Positions 47,061-59,700 of a stretch of 64,000 nt of DNA are shown piece by piece (the first letter of the stretch is position 1; every line of letters starts with the position of its first letter). The position numbers and the translations under genes were made by a program. The stretch comes from Chlamydoabsidia padenii (taxonomy: Eukaryota; Mucoromycota; Mucoromycetes; Mucorales; Cunninghamellaceae). The notes below the pieces were generated by a model. That model saw nothing but the letters and a program-made list of their open reading frames with translations, ran no database searches and was not told the origin of the DNA. The DNA lies in assembly GCA_025330725.1 (NCBI GenBank), contig JAIWND010000001.1:248001-312000 (forward strand). The letters are read 5' to 3'.

Positions 47061-48450
47061 TCAAGTAAGGGAGGATGAGTTGCCGGTGATGACTTGATCC
47101 ATCATATAATAGGAAGCGTCGTCATTAATAGCAGTTGGTTGTAAAGGAATCTGTGGTCGTTGTCGAGTTTGCAACATGGCAAAGAGATCATCCAGGACTT
47201 GGCCACTGTTATTCGAATGACCCACAAAGTCCAGCTGATCGTCCATCCTTGGGAATCCCAAGTCATCATCAAAGAAAGGATCCAGATCTAAATCAAACAC
47301 GGCATTTTCAGAACCAGTAGTTGGTTGCTGTGGTGGAAGTGATGGTGGTTCCATTGTTGTTGAAGCAATTGATCCAGCAGGTGCAACAACACCAAAAGAT
47401 ACAGAGTTTGGTGATAAAGGAGAGGTCACATCATCTTCTTTGGTAGGTACAAAGGAATGAGGTCGTAATGGAATAGGTAAAAATGAGTGAGATGGAGTGA
47501 TGGGATGTGTCGGTGAAGATGTAGGAGAGGATGCTGACTGAGGATGATTTAACCGATAGGATGATGATGGTATGTTCGTCGTTTGTTCAATCGTTTGTGA
47601 TGGTGGTGATGAAGATCGTACGTTCCCAGATGTTGAAGGTATTGGTGGTATTGAAGATGTCGTTGTTGGTGATAAAGAGGATCGATGGTCAGAATAAACA
47701 TTGGTATCCGTCGAGTGAGTTGGCAAACTTGGTGACAGTGGTGGAGAAGGCGACCTTGTGCTTTGTTGTTGTTGTTCTCCCAATGTTGAAGATGGCATGG
47801 ATTCACCAGTTAAAGATGCAATTCTTGATTCTAGTTCATGTACCAAAGATTTCAAGCGACGATTTTCAACCATGACCGAGTCCCTATCTTGTAGCCATTG
47901 GTCCATTTCCTTGGACTTCTTTTCAAGATCCTTGATATATTGGTCTTTTCGCTGTCGAAATGCCTTTTGTGCTGCTCGATTTTGTGCTGCACGTTTGGAT
48001 GGTATGACTGCTCGACTGTTTTGTTGCTTGTTAATGTTTTGTTGCTGATAATGCTGTTGAGGGTAAAGAGGAGACAAGGAAGGTGAAGGTGAGGTTGTGA
48101 CAGTAGAAAAAGGCTTGGGTACTACCGGATAACCTTGATGTACCATATAGTTCATCCCTGCTTCTGTAAAAACAAACAGTATAGGGTTAATACAGTTGTT
48201 ATGATTCAAGAGAGTGGTATATTACCTTGTGGTTGTGGTTGATGTATCACGGTCGACTGTAGCCAAGGTTGTTGTGTTTGCTGGTGCTGCTGTGAAGATT
48301 CTATAACGGTAGATGTTCGTCGTCGATCTATATTTATTCAATTAGTAGGCAAGGTAAAAAGTGTGAGTATCCAAGACAAAACGACAAACCTTGTAGCAAA
48401 TTAATCAAAGCCTTACCAATGGGAGAAGCATACTGCTGCATTGAATACAT
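47061..48450 (-). CDS. bZIP transcription factor, fungal AP-1 (Yap/Pap1) type
   Basis: Exons 48417-48450, 48226-48327 and 47061-48163 give 412 residues. The basic region SKRAAQNRAAQKAFRQRKDQ carries the NxxAQxxFR signature of fungal AP-1 proteins, and a leucine-type coiled coil follows (YIKDLEKKSKEMDQWLQDRD, then VMVENRRLKSLVHELESRIA). The rest is Gln-, Ser- and Pro-rich, with an acidic C-terminal part (FDLDLDPFFDDDLGFPRMDD) that may activate transcription. I do not see the Cys-rich domains that sense oxidants in Yap1/Pap1, so oxidative-stress control is unproven. The first donor is ambiguous: an in-frame alternative 28 nt further downstream would add residues KALINLLQ. Confidence 0.9.
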
Positions 48451-49127
48451 TATTAGCAAAGAGTGTAAAGGGAATAAAAGGTAAAAGTACAAATGGTAAA
48501 AGTAAAAGGAAAGAAAGTGATATTGGTAGAATTGTGGGGAAAGATAAATGGAGATAGAGGAAAGAAAAAAGAAGAAAAGGAAAAAAAAAAAAAGTTGTGT
48601 GTAAAAAAGTTTGAGAAATTTAAATTCCGTCACTCAGCTTTACTGAGCTACAACTCAGGGGGAATGATTTGATTGGCAAACGACCCTTCCCTTGGACACC
48701 GCCAACAATAACGAACTCGATCCGCTTACACGGGGATAGATCAAAGCTATTCCATCTTCTCTGATGAACAAATGGGGCCTTGTTGCATGATAAAAATGTT
48801 GGTATATGATATTTATGTTACAGTTATGATGACACGGATACCCCAAAAGACTCCGATTGTGGGTGACGGTAATAACTTCTTTCCCTTCAATGAAGCCTTG
48901 TATCACCCCATCGATCCAGACACCGTGAGTAAACCTCAAATAGACAAAGCAACCTGTTCAAAGACAAAGTAGCATGTGATGATACATAGCCAAGATCTTT
49001 AAAAAGAGAGTTAAATGTTTTTATTTTTATTTATTAAAGGAAGTATATATGTACAAGAGCCTATCATTATGACAAAAATATAGCTACAACTTAAAAGGGA
49101 TAAAGCAAGGGGATGGATTCAAATACG
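48451..49127. other. Spacer between CDK7 3' end and bZIP promoter
   Basis: About 680 bp. It holds the TTTAAATTCCGTC element at 48619-48631, 169-181 bp from the bZIP start. Short frames on both strands (48655-48939 minus, 48772-48972 plus) overlap each other and neither is convincing. Confidence 0.5.
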
Positions 49128-50461
49128 CTACTGCTTCGTCACTTCATTTCGAGGTAGTTTACTGGGTTCGGTTGGTAAAGGCATGTTTCTAAAATAGGAA
49201 TGACCAAGACACTATAAAATATATGTAAAAAAAAAAAAAAAAAAAAAAAAAGGTTTGTGTGTTGTTAATACCTGTCATCATTTTCATCCTAATTCTTTAT
49301 TTACTTCATCCGCTGTCCATCGTTGATTCGGATCAAACACCAGCATTTTCTCCAGTAAATCAATCGCATCTCGTCCTGCTGCTGTAAAGTACTGATGCAA
49401 GGGCACTTTAGGAAAAGGTTTAAATTGAATGTAGTCTGGTAAAGAGGTCATACCCTATTTTTTTTTTTTTAAAAAAAAAAAAAAAAAGAAAGAAAGGAGA
49501 GATAGTAAGTATCATTGTTATATGAGTTCAAGTATGAGTTACCGGCCAATCAGCTTCAGTAGGAGTGCCAAGGGCATGGAAGATTTTTGTCAATTGATCC
49601 ATATCAGAATCACCTGCCACATAAGGAGTACGCAGCATGAGTTCAGCAAAGATACAACCTACCGCCCAAATGTCGACAGCATAAGAGTACTCCTTCGCAC
49701 CAAACAAGAGTTCTGGGCACCGATACCATCGTGTTACTACTTGACTTGTCATTCGTTTCTTTGGATCCCCCCAATCTCTTGCCAGCCCAAAATCCGCGAT
49801 TTTCAAAACACCGTTTTCAGTCAAGAGCAAATTGTTGGGTTTCATATCCTATAAAAAGGTATTAGTTTAAACCGTTTTCCTAGTAGACCAACCCACTTAC
49901 TCTATGGAGAATAAAGTGTCGATGACAATGATCCAAACCGCGTAACATCATCACCATCCACGACTTGATATCCGCTGGCATAAATAATACGCCCTTGTTC
50001 TTGATGACTTGTTCCATATCCGAGGTCAAGAATTCCAATACCAAATTCAAGTTTGTTCGATGAGAGAAGACGTCGATTAACTACAATATAATAAGAAAAA
50101 GTGAGTATCAGTTCTATTTTTTATTTAATATGTACCTACTTCAATAATATTAGGATGACGCAGTTCTTGAAGATACTTGACTTCACGAATTGCTGTGAGA
50201 TCAAGCCCATCCTTGAATTGTCCCATTTTGATTTTCTTGATTGCAATCATACGTCCATCAGTTACACGTCTGCCTAAAGCCAACAAACAACAACAACAAA
50301 AAAGGAGTATTCAATTTAGTCGATAAACAGTTTAAATATTCCACGTTCTTACCTCGATAAACCACAGCATAGGTCCCTTCACCAATCTTGGCATCCTTTT
50401 GATATTTCTTCTCGGTATGCAAGTTGCTTTCTTCTGCCCCGTCCAGATAGTCAATGGCCAT
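49128..50461 (-). CDS. KIN28: Cyclin-dependent kinase 7 (TFIIH/CAK catalytic subunit)
   Basis: Exons 50353-50461, 50140-50273, 49901-50080, 49543-49848, 49305-49454 and 49128-49211 give 320 residues. A complete Ser/Thr kinase: glycine loop [20 protein letters not shown] with the catalytic Lys, a NRTEIRE/PSTAIRE-type helix reading [13 protein letters not shown], catalytic loop [19 protein letters not shown], the activation segment [16 protein letters not shown] and the C-lobe VGCIFAEL and [19 protein letters not shown] helix and WYRCPELL(F)G identify CDK7/Kin28, which phosphorylates the RNA polymerase II C-terminal repeats within TFIIH. Two TTYRAA-CCCG elements lie 72-98 bp upstream. Confidence 0.93.
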
Positions 50462-50532
50462 TATGAGAGAGAGAGAGAGGGAAGAGAAAAGTTGAATTTC
50501 TTTTTTCCATGTGGGTGTTTGTTTGTTGATTA

Positions 50533-50559
50533 TTTTCAAATCCAGCTTTCAAATCCCGG
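50533..50559 (+). promoter_or_regulatory. Direct pair of TTYRAA-CCCG elements upstream of CDK7
   Basis: TTTTCAAATCCAGC (50533-50546) and TTTCAAATCCCGG (50547-50559) are adjacent in the same orientation, 72-98 bp upstream of the start at 50461. Confidence 0.6.
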
Positions 50560-51243
50560 TTGGACGATCTTCCAGATCATGCAAGAACAGCCGACTAATG
50601 ATCAACATATCTGTTATGATAAAGGCACCAAGAAAAAAAAAATATGCATAGACAACAATAAAATCAATTCATTAATGACATTGAAGTGGATGGTGTACTT
50701 GATATCTCCATACCCCCATGGATTACCATTTAATGTTACTTGACCAATTTCTCCTTTTTTTTTTTTTTTTTTTTTTTTTTTCTCTCTCATTTGATTAGCA
50801 CTTGAAGATATTGGAAATGCTAAATACCGTACTTCTGTATTATCATAGTGAAAAGGATGACATGGACACTATTGTCGTCACATCATATAGTACATGTGTC
50901 AATATGCAAGTTATTTGAATATGACAATGGTAAAAAACGGACAATCAAAACATTTCCATTTCTTTCTTTTTCTGGTTCTACATATGTAGAAATACGATGC
51001 ATTGATTATAGTATATTATGGTATGTAGTGTGCGTACTTGGATTCACTCTTGACCTCCCGTTTTTTAATATTTTTTTTATCAGGGCGGGATTTGGAAATA
51101 GATAATCAGGGGTAAATCAATCAATCAATCAATAAAAGGGAAACAATACCGAGGTATGATATTGATTTGAATGAAACTTTTTATTGTATCTTTTTTTATT
51201 TTTTTCTTCTTCTTTTATTATTATTATTCTTTTGACTACACCA
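50560..51243. promoter_or_regulatory. Divergent promoter region between CDK7 and subtilase
   Basis: About 680 bp. It contains GGCGGGATTTGGAAA at 51084-51098, 146-160 bp upstream of the subtilase start, a T27 run near 50756 and (TCAA)n near 51117. No gene seen. Confidence 0.5.
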
Positions 51244-54200
51244 ATGGTGGCATATCTATCACTATTGGTAACACTTTTTGTGTCCCTTGTTTCCACGACC
51301 AAAACCAATGACTACTCATTACAGCACCCCAGAGAGGCCATCCCTCATACCTACTTGTTAGAATACATTGATAGTCCAGATTCTCATGCTCATCATCTCC
51401 GCATCATGTCACTCTTGGCCCCCATCACACAGGCCATCAAGGTCCGCCAAGTGTATCATAACCAACAAGTCTTTTCAGGGATGTCAGTCCAGTTCGACTC
51501 TGACAAACCCATTCGCACCTTTTCTAAATTACTCAACATTCAGCCCCTAACCTCGACCTTTTCGATAAAGCGAGAAATGAGACCAATGTCGGTCGAGAAT
51601 AATCCTTGGGTCAAGACGATTTATCCTCTTTATCAAGTACCTCAACCAGACTGGACCGATGAACCTGTTTTGGCTCATTATGCTGCCGCACCTATGCTTC
51701 CTCAACGACCATTTGATAATCGTATTTCACAAATTCAATCGGTGCATGAAAAAATTGGAGCGACGGGGAAAGATATCTTGGTGTGTTTGCTGGATTCAGG
51801 GGTCGATTATAATCATCCCGCTTTGGGTGGAGGCATTGGGCCGGGGTTTAAAATAAAAATGGGAGCCAACTTGGTAGATCCAAATGAAGATGATAAAGTG
51901 CTGGGTCATCATCTTGATAAAGATGATCCCATGGATCCATGTCCTGCTAATGGTAAGAGGAAGAAGAAGAAGAAGAAGAAGAAGAAGAAAAGTGTGGCGG
52001 GTTTCTAATTTGGCATTATGTCTGTAGGTCATGGAACACATGTTGCTGGAATCATTGCTGGTATCGATCCCGGAAAGGTATGTGAAAATCACTATTCAAA
52101 AAAAGGAGGTTTTGTTTATTTATATACTAAACTTATCTACAGAGATTCAAAGGTGTTGCTCCAGATGCAAGTTTAGGAATGTGGCGAATCTTTGGCTGTG
52201 AAGCAGGTGCAAGTGAAGACATAGTCATCAAGGGGCTCACAATGGCACATCAAGCTGGTAATTTAAACACCGGGGGTTTTTTTTCGTACCCTATTACTCA
52301 TGCTTTATACTTTAATTACCAATAGGATGTAATGTCATTAACCTAAGCTTGGGTGTACAGAATGCTTGGCCAGAAGATGCAATGGCAGTTGTTGCTGAGA
52401 GATTATCCCAACAGGGTGTTATAGGTGAGAAAAAAAAAAAAGACTTTAATTTTTAAATCCCGCCGCATGAATTTTGTTTTGACGCTTTTTTTTTCGGGAT
52501 TTCCTTGCATGAATGATAGTGGTGACAGTTGCAGGCAATCAAGGAGACGCTGGGGCATTTCTCCAAAATACGCCTGGGACTGGGAAGCATGTGGTTTCTG
52601 TTGCTTCTGTTGACAATTCGATATTCCCCACCAGACTCATGAATGTAGATTCCATTCCAGATGAATCTTTCAGTAAGCTATAAGAAAAGAAAAAGTGGTG
52701 CTCGTGTACTCAACCGCCTTTTCTTTCTTCACCGTCAGTTTATGAATTATCATCTACCACAAGCAGTATTCCTGATGGTACATTAGTCACACTCTACAAT
52801 TCATCGGGAAAGCCTATCGATGGTTGTGATGGAGAAGAAATGAAGAAACTCAAAGATAGCGACAAAGTGCGGGGTAACATTCTTCTAATTCAGCGGGGCA
52901 CATGTACCTTTGATGAAAAAGCCAATCATGTACATCATTACCTTGGGGCCATAGCGATTTTGGTCTACGACGAGCAAGTGGATAAAGTTGATACAGAAGG
53001 GGTAAATTCATTTTCAATCAAGACCATTAACAGCACCATCCCTGTCGCATCCATCCCCCGTGGTCTCGCTCAACGTCTTTATGACTCTCAAAAAAACAAA
53101 TCATCATCCTCTTTGTTACCTACCCAAATTTCTTTTCCTCCTGACTTGGTGGATGAACTGTTGGATTCAGCATTACAAGTCTCTGCTTTCTCTAGTGCGG
53201 GGCCCAATTATGAGCTGGATTTGAAACCTAATGTGGCGGGCATTGGTGGTCAGATATTTTCGTAAGTCCGCTCCCTTCAACCCATGGCCATCATCTTACC
53301 TTTCTTTCTTTTTATTATAGAACATTACCCCTTCATTTGAAAAACCCTGGTGCCTTGGGAGAAGGATGGGGGATTCGATCAGGGACATCCATGGCCGCTC
53401 CCCATGTTACAGGTGTCTTAGCCCTTCTCTTGGAAACATTCCGTAAAAACCAGCAAATCGAAAATCATGCGTCCTATCTAGTCGAACACTTGCAGAATCA
53501 TGCCATGCTGTCTATGATGGGGGGTCAAGACAAAGACTTGCCTAATCATCCTCTTTTACAAGGTGCAGGATTGGTGCAACGTAAGTCTACCCCTGAAAAC
53601 CCCAATTTCAAAACCCGCCCATCTCACTTTTTTTTTTATTTTTCTTTTTTTAGCCTACGATGCGATCATGAACCCTATTCACATTTCACCAAGCCAAATC
53701 AGTTTTAACGACACAGCCAGCATGACAGATTATAAATCACATACATTACAAATCACCAATCACGGGACAAAGGAAATCACCATGAACGCCGATCATTACC
53801 CATCCAAATCGATCAATCCATATAGTCCTCGTGGTAAGCAAGATGAGATCAATCATTATACGTTTTTGGAACCCATAGGCCGAGGGGATACAAAAGTCGC
53901 CCTGGAAATAAAACCCCGCAAACTCACATTAAAGCCTGGCGAAACACAAACCGTGCAAATCCAAGTCAAGCTCCCTACCGACACATCATCTTACGATCAT
54001 CAAATGTACGGTGGTTATATTCAATGGTCTAATGAAGAAAATGTTCAAGCTAATGTACCTTATTTTGGCATACTCGGAGCTTTGCATGATTTACCTACCT
54101 TTGATGACGGTTTTCCTTATTTGGCACGGGCGGAAAATCTCTCAGCAGTCTACACTGTATCCGACACTTTCAGTTTTTCCCTCGGCAACACACCAAAGAA

Positions 54201-54606
54201 GAAAAAAGATGATGATGACAAGGATAATGAAATTAAAGTAGCTGGACAGGATGATAAACAATCAAAACAAGCCGAAGTTGGAAAACCCGCTATTGTCTGT
54301 CGACTTTTGACCGCCACTCGTGAAATCCAAGCAGAAATTATCCGGGATGATCAAGTAATAGGGTATATTCCTGACTTTCCATTGATCTATTGGGAAAGAA
54401 ATCGGCGCAAACCAGAAGAGTATCATCGTGAGTTTGTGTGGGATGGCCAGATTCAGACTGTCACTGGTATTGGCGCACCGAAACAGTCAATCCGACCAGG
54501 TACTTATCATATTCAGATGAGAGCATTACGATTACTAGGAGACTATGATAATCCTAAAGAGTGGGAAACATGGGTGTCTGGCCCTATTCGTGTTGAATCA
54601 TCATAA
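51244..54606 (+). CDS. Secreted subtilisin-like serine protease with PA domain (S8, minor extracellular protease type)
   Basis: Eight exons: 51244-51952, 52028-52077, 52143-52257, 52326-52424, 52520-52672, 52739-53261, 53321-53580 and 53654-54606, giving 953 residues. Order: signal peptide (MVAYLSLLVTLFVSLVS), an inhibitor-like prodomain, then the S8 catalytic domain with Asp in CLLDSGVDYNHP, His in GHGTHVAGIIAG, the oxyanion Asn in TVAGNQGDAG and Ser in GTSMAAPHVTG. A PA (protease-associated) insert lies between the Asn and Ser (RGTCTFDEKANHVHHYLGAI). After the catalytic domain comes a Fn3-like domain and a Lys/Asp-rich linker. The layout matches fungal and bacterial Vpr-type proteases. All catalytic residues are present. 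It is likely an extracellular nutrition protease. Confidence 0.93.
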
Positions 54607-54857
54607 TATAGTATTACATTTACTTTTTTTTTTGCCGAAAAAACAAAATTCATGCAGCGGGATTAAAAACGGAGTTGAATAAATGTCATCATGATTTTGA
54701 TGCAAGACCGACTATGTATTTCATGTAAGACTATATAACCGTAAAAGTTTGATCCCACCACCATATGCATACACAATAATCCATCCATTCAATACCCCAA
54801 CACAAAAAACAGTATATATAAGACAACAACCAAAAAAAAAGTTTATTTACATCAAAT

Positions 54858-56365
54858 TTATACACAAGTTGCTAAAATTACACTATGTTGGGCACCAGCC
54901 GATACCCGAAGTACTTTATGACCATCCAATTTCTGTCCAGTCACTTGGCAAGGTACCGCTTCGTCATCATCTGAGCCATTTCCCAGCGCACACATTTCAC
55001 CAAATCCCCAAGCGTAAGCCTGGCCCGACCGAGTTGTCACCAATGCATGATTGCTCCCACTGCTAATTTGCACCACATCTGTCAAATTAGGAATCATAGT
55101 TGGTTGACCAATAGCTTTTTTGAATTTTGATTTCGAGGTACCGCTGGTTTGTTGGGAGTTGATGATAGATTCAGGCAAGCCGAGTTGAGACGAATCAGCA
55201 CGACCAAAAGAATACACCGTACCGTTCTCCATCAAGACATACGAATGATGTTCGCCAGCCACCACAGATTTAATTTGTCCTTTTCCTTCCAATCCACGAA
55301 TCACCGTTGGTGTGGTCACAATATCGTCGTCAACTGTCAGACCGCATTGTCGATAGTTATTGAGGCCCCATGCATAGAGTTGATTGTCGTCAGATAAGGC
55401 GAATGAATGGTATGAGCCGGTGCCGATCGCCTTGATGTGTTTGAGAGCCAACATTTCTGGTAAAAGTCCATTTCGTTTACGCCGTTCGATCACTCTTCGT
55501 CCCAATTGGAATTGTTGTCCATTACCCCACCCAAACACACGACCCTTGTTTGTCAATGCTAAACAATGATCGGTTCCAGCCGCAATATCGATGATGGTAT
55601 GTGATGATAGAGGTTCAAAGAGGACAGGAATATCTTGTACTTCTTGATTTTTGGAAAAGCCAAGGGCACCTTCGGCGCACTATTTTTTGTTTTTGTTTTT
55701 AAAAAAAAAATGTTGTTAATGAATTGTTTTTGTTTGTTTGTGTACGTAATCACTTACCCTATAAGTTCCCCAACAATATAGTTTCCCAGTATCAGAAAGA
55801 GCCATTGTTATCGAGTCACCACAAGCAACCTTGACAAATTTGACATTATCGGGATTTTCCACTAATGATGGCTCGTATTCATCTTCAGAGCGACCCAATG
55901 CACGTTGATCATTACAACCCCAGCTGTATAACTATATAAGGAAAAAGTAAAGATGTTGGTTCATTATCATACCCCCCCCCATTAATGTCTTTGTTCTTTG
56001 TTTTTTGTTTTTTTTACCTGTCCGCCTTTTGTAACTGCGATAGAGTGCATACCGCCACAAGCGACGTCAACAATTTCTTTGTCCCTGAGTACTTGTAAAG
56101 GCATGGGTCGTTTGCGTGTCAACATGGTATCACCCAGTCCAAGTTGTCCAGTATCACCAGTTCCAAAAACGAATACAGTACCAGGAGTTGTAGCATAGTT
56201 GATATTTAGCGTAGGGGAACAAGTAGCCCGCTTTTTCGTAACTGGCTTCGTGGCGGTGGATTCAAGGTCAGAGATTTGTCGCTTGACTGAAGAATCAGGT
56301 TAGTACAAATGCACACAACACTTTTGTGTGTTTATTTTATTTTCACTTACGATTATTTTTAGACA
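54858..56365 (-). CDS. RCC1: RCC1, Ran guanine nucleotide exchange factor
   Basis: Exons 56350-56365, 56018-56286, 55758-55931 and 54858-55679 give 426 residues. A basic N-terminus with KKRA carries a likely nuclear signal, followed by seven RCC1 repeats forming a beta-propeller: VFVFGTGDTGQLGLGD, DVACGGMHSIAV, LYSWGCNDQRALGR, CAEGALGFSK, GRVFGWGNGQQFQLGR, LYAWGLNNYRQCGL and AYAWGFGEMCALGNGSDDDE. The length and the full repeat set match Pim1/Prp20/RCC1, which loads GTP onto Ran at chromatin, rather than one of the many partial RCC1-repeat proteins. The first exon is a 16-nt microexon. It is divergent from the phosphatase gene, with 429 bp between the two starts. Confidence 0.92.
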
Positions 56366-56532
56366 TGATGAGACAGAGGAAGTGAGAATGTTGTTAGATG
56401 AAGAAGAAGAAGAAGAAGAAAGAAGAAGGTTTTCGTTCTTCCTGGTCTTTTTCAAGTTTTTTTTTTGTCCTAAAGAAAGTCACCTCACAGGAGTCTTTGA
56501 GTCGGGCATTGAAATAAAATACTCTTTAGAAA

Positions 56533-56562
56533 GGTGTCCCTTGGTGTCCCTTGGTGTCCCTT
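56533..56562. repeat. Three tandem copies of a 10-bp unit
   Basis: GGTGTCCCTT is repeated three times without change in the spacer between RCC1 and the Sac2-like gene. Confidence 0.85.
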
Positions 56563-56703
56563 TTGAAAACTCAGTTCATTTCTATCAGTCAAGACTAAAC
56601 AATCCTTTCATATTGCAATACGAAGAAGGGGTAGTCAGCTTTGGAAGTTTAGATGGATGTCTTAACCATTTTACTGGTCGATCGCCCAGGTCGGCATGAT
56701 CAA

Positions 56704-56730
56704 ATTGGACCGATAATATTCAAATCCCGA
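56704..56730 (+). promoter_or_regulatory. ATTGG box plus TTYRAA-CCCG element upstream of Sac2-like gene
   Basis: ATTGG at 56704-56708 and TTCAAATCCCGA at 56719-56730, 65-91 bp upstream of the start at 56795. Spacing from the RCC1 start is about 340 bp. Confidence 0.55.
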
Positions 56731-56794
56731 TGAAGATGCTCCTCTGGATTTTTTCTCTCTTTCTTTCGTTCTCGTTTATCCTCATCAAACCATC

Positions 56795-59700
56795 ATGGCG
56801 TCCTCCTCCTCCTCTTTGGATACAAATACCATCAACATATACATCCATGACCAGTCTTTTGTATTGGTGAAACAAGACAGTGTTATTGAACTGTTTTTTA
56901 ATGGCACCCTTAAAAAGAAAGGTAATTCATGAAACAGAACAATTACGCGTGTACTCATTAAACCAATTATCTTTCCATAGACAACTACAGACCAAACCCT
57001 GATATCAAACCTTACAAGTGTTATGGTATTATTGGTCTTCTTAATGGCTTTATCAGTAAGTTATAAAAAAGCTCGTTGGGTGAAAGTTATACTAATGATG
57101 CATTTTATTTCCCACTAGACAAACACCTTGTAGTCATCTCCCAAGCTCAACAAAGAGGCCAATTGTTTGGCCATTCCATCTTTACAATTGAAAAAGCTAC
57201 TTGTTTGGCCTTGAATGCTCAAACAGTCCGAGAGGCCCTGGATATACCTGCTGCAAGTTGATCTTGAAATCATCTAGTTACACACAATACTAATATTGAT
57301 CTCTTTACAGGCGATACAAACCAACGATGACGATAAAGTGGAGGAAATTGTCACATCATTATCTTCCAACAGCGAACCATCACTCATATCAGCACTTCCA
57401 ACCTCGACAGTAATCGATCAAGCTTTATCCAACCCTTCAGTTATCGAATCATCCAGCCCACCGACTCAACCAGTAAAGATAACATCACCTTCTCTATTAA
57501 ATATGTTTAAAAAGTCTTTCAACAATAACAACAACAACAGTAGTATCGATCGACCAGCCAGTGCACCAGCATCACTCAAACAAAGTAGTAGTGCCACCAC
57601 TATGAACACTTCCTTGTCAAACAAAAACATCGCTTCGGACACCTCTCTTATCTCCATGAAGGAAGATAAAACAGCACTGGAACAGCGATTGATCAAGGAG
57701 GTGACAGGTATATTCAGCCGAAACATGTTTATCTTTGCCTACGACTTTGGTAAGTATTTTCTGGGAAAATGTAGTGGATATGAATACTAATAATACATCA
57801 ACTTTATACATATATACATAGATGTGACAAACTGTTTACAACGACATTTCAAAAAACGGAAACAAGCTAATGAATCAACCTCTACTATGGCACCATCAAG
57901 AAAATATGTAAGTATCTCTTCACTTGATACACGATAACAATCGATCTCACCCCTCCTTTTGTGCGTGTGTTTATAGATCGACAAACGATTTTGGTGGAAT
58001 GAACATCTCAGTCAAGACTTTATCCTTGCAAAGGTGAAAAAAACAAAAAATAAAAACAAGCAATCCCCTCTACTCCACTCGCCAAACTAACTCCTTTAAT
58101 CTTATGTTAGCTTGAAAATTGGGTGTGTCCTGTTATGCAAGGTACAGTCCAAATTGAACCTTGTGACATTGATGGGTTTCCTTTTACTTTTGTCCTGATC
58201 TCCAGACGTAGTTGCGAACGGGCAGGGCTTCGCTATCAAAGACGTGGTGTAAATGATGATGGTCAAGTCGCCAACTTTGTGGAAACGGAACAATTGGTGG
58301 TATTTGAACGAGAAGGTGTCCATCATGTGGCCTCCTTTGTCCAAACTCGTGGCTCAAGTAAGTAACCTCCTCTCAAGAAACACATTGAAACTCAACTTCC
58401 TTTATACTCTAGTTCCCTTGTTTTGGAGTCAATCGGCTTATGCACTTCACCCGGATCCTGTCCTCCATCGATCGGATGAAGAGAATGCGGAGGCATTTGG
58501 GAAACACTTTCAACAACAAGAATCATTATATGGACCACAAATCATTGTTAATCTGACGGAATTGGCTGGGCGCGAAGCAATCATTGGGTCTGAATATCGT
58601 CATCATATTGAAAAACTTGCGGATCCTAGTATCAAGTAAGTAGACATACTTAATCAAAAGATGGGGGGCGGATATCTAATGACATTTGTTTGTATTGTAT
58701 ACAGGTACGTTGAATTTGACTTTCACAAGGAAACCAAAGGCATGCGATTCGAAAACATCAAAAAGCTGGGTGACAGTCTTAGTGATGATGTTACAAAAAT
58801 GGCGTAAGTAAAACAAAAGGTAACTATCAAACAGATGACTGATGAATTGATTTTTTTTTTTTTTTTTTTTTTTTTTGTACCTAGATACTTTTGGGAGGGC
58901 GATGATGATACTGTGTTTTGTGAACAAACAAGTGTTTTCAGGACGGTAAAGGAAACTAGTATAGGAAGGATATGGGGACTATTTTATACTAACAATCATC
59001 ATTGTATTTAGAATTGTATGGATTGCCTTGATCGAACCAACGTTGTACAGGTAACGCATAACCATAATATAATAATCAAGTACTCACCATCTTCTTCCTC
59101 TTTTTCTTCAATAGAGCTCTTTTGCTAGACAGGTACTCAATCTACAACTGATGCGATTTGGTATTACTGATTATCCAGACAAAGGAATCAAGTATTATGA
59201 ACAATTTGAAAGAATCTTCAACAATGGTAAATACAACACCTAAGAAAAAGAAACATGTATCTCATGGTTTTGTATTGTAGTGTGGGCGAACAATGGGGAT
59301 ATGATATCACGAATGTATACAGGCACAAGTGCATTGAAGGGCGACTTCACAAGGTAATCTGAAAAAAGGCGGTGGAATACTAATGATTATATGAACCTGA
59401 CACAATGCTTTATTTTATAGGACAGGTAAACGAAACATCACCGGGATAATGAATGATGCATCCAATTCCTTGGCAAGAATGTACTTCAACACTGTCAAGG
59501 ATTTCCATCGCCAAGCTGCTATTGACTATGTTTTAGGTAAGGGATAGGAACACTTGAAATCATATTGATTAATCCTTTTATTAATTTGCTCATAGGATAC
59601 CACAAAATCGACATCTTCAAACGTGTCCCTGAAAGCAACGAGCGATCGGCGGAACCTGGTATGGAGAAATGGCTTGAAAAGATTCGCAACGAAGCAAGTA

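Noticed and set aside
48655..48972. Overlapping 94- and 66-codon frames on opposite strands between CDK7 and the bZIP gene
   Set aside because: They overlap each other, have no recognisable domain, and lie in the bZIP promoter region.
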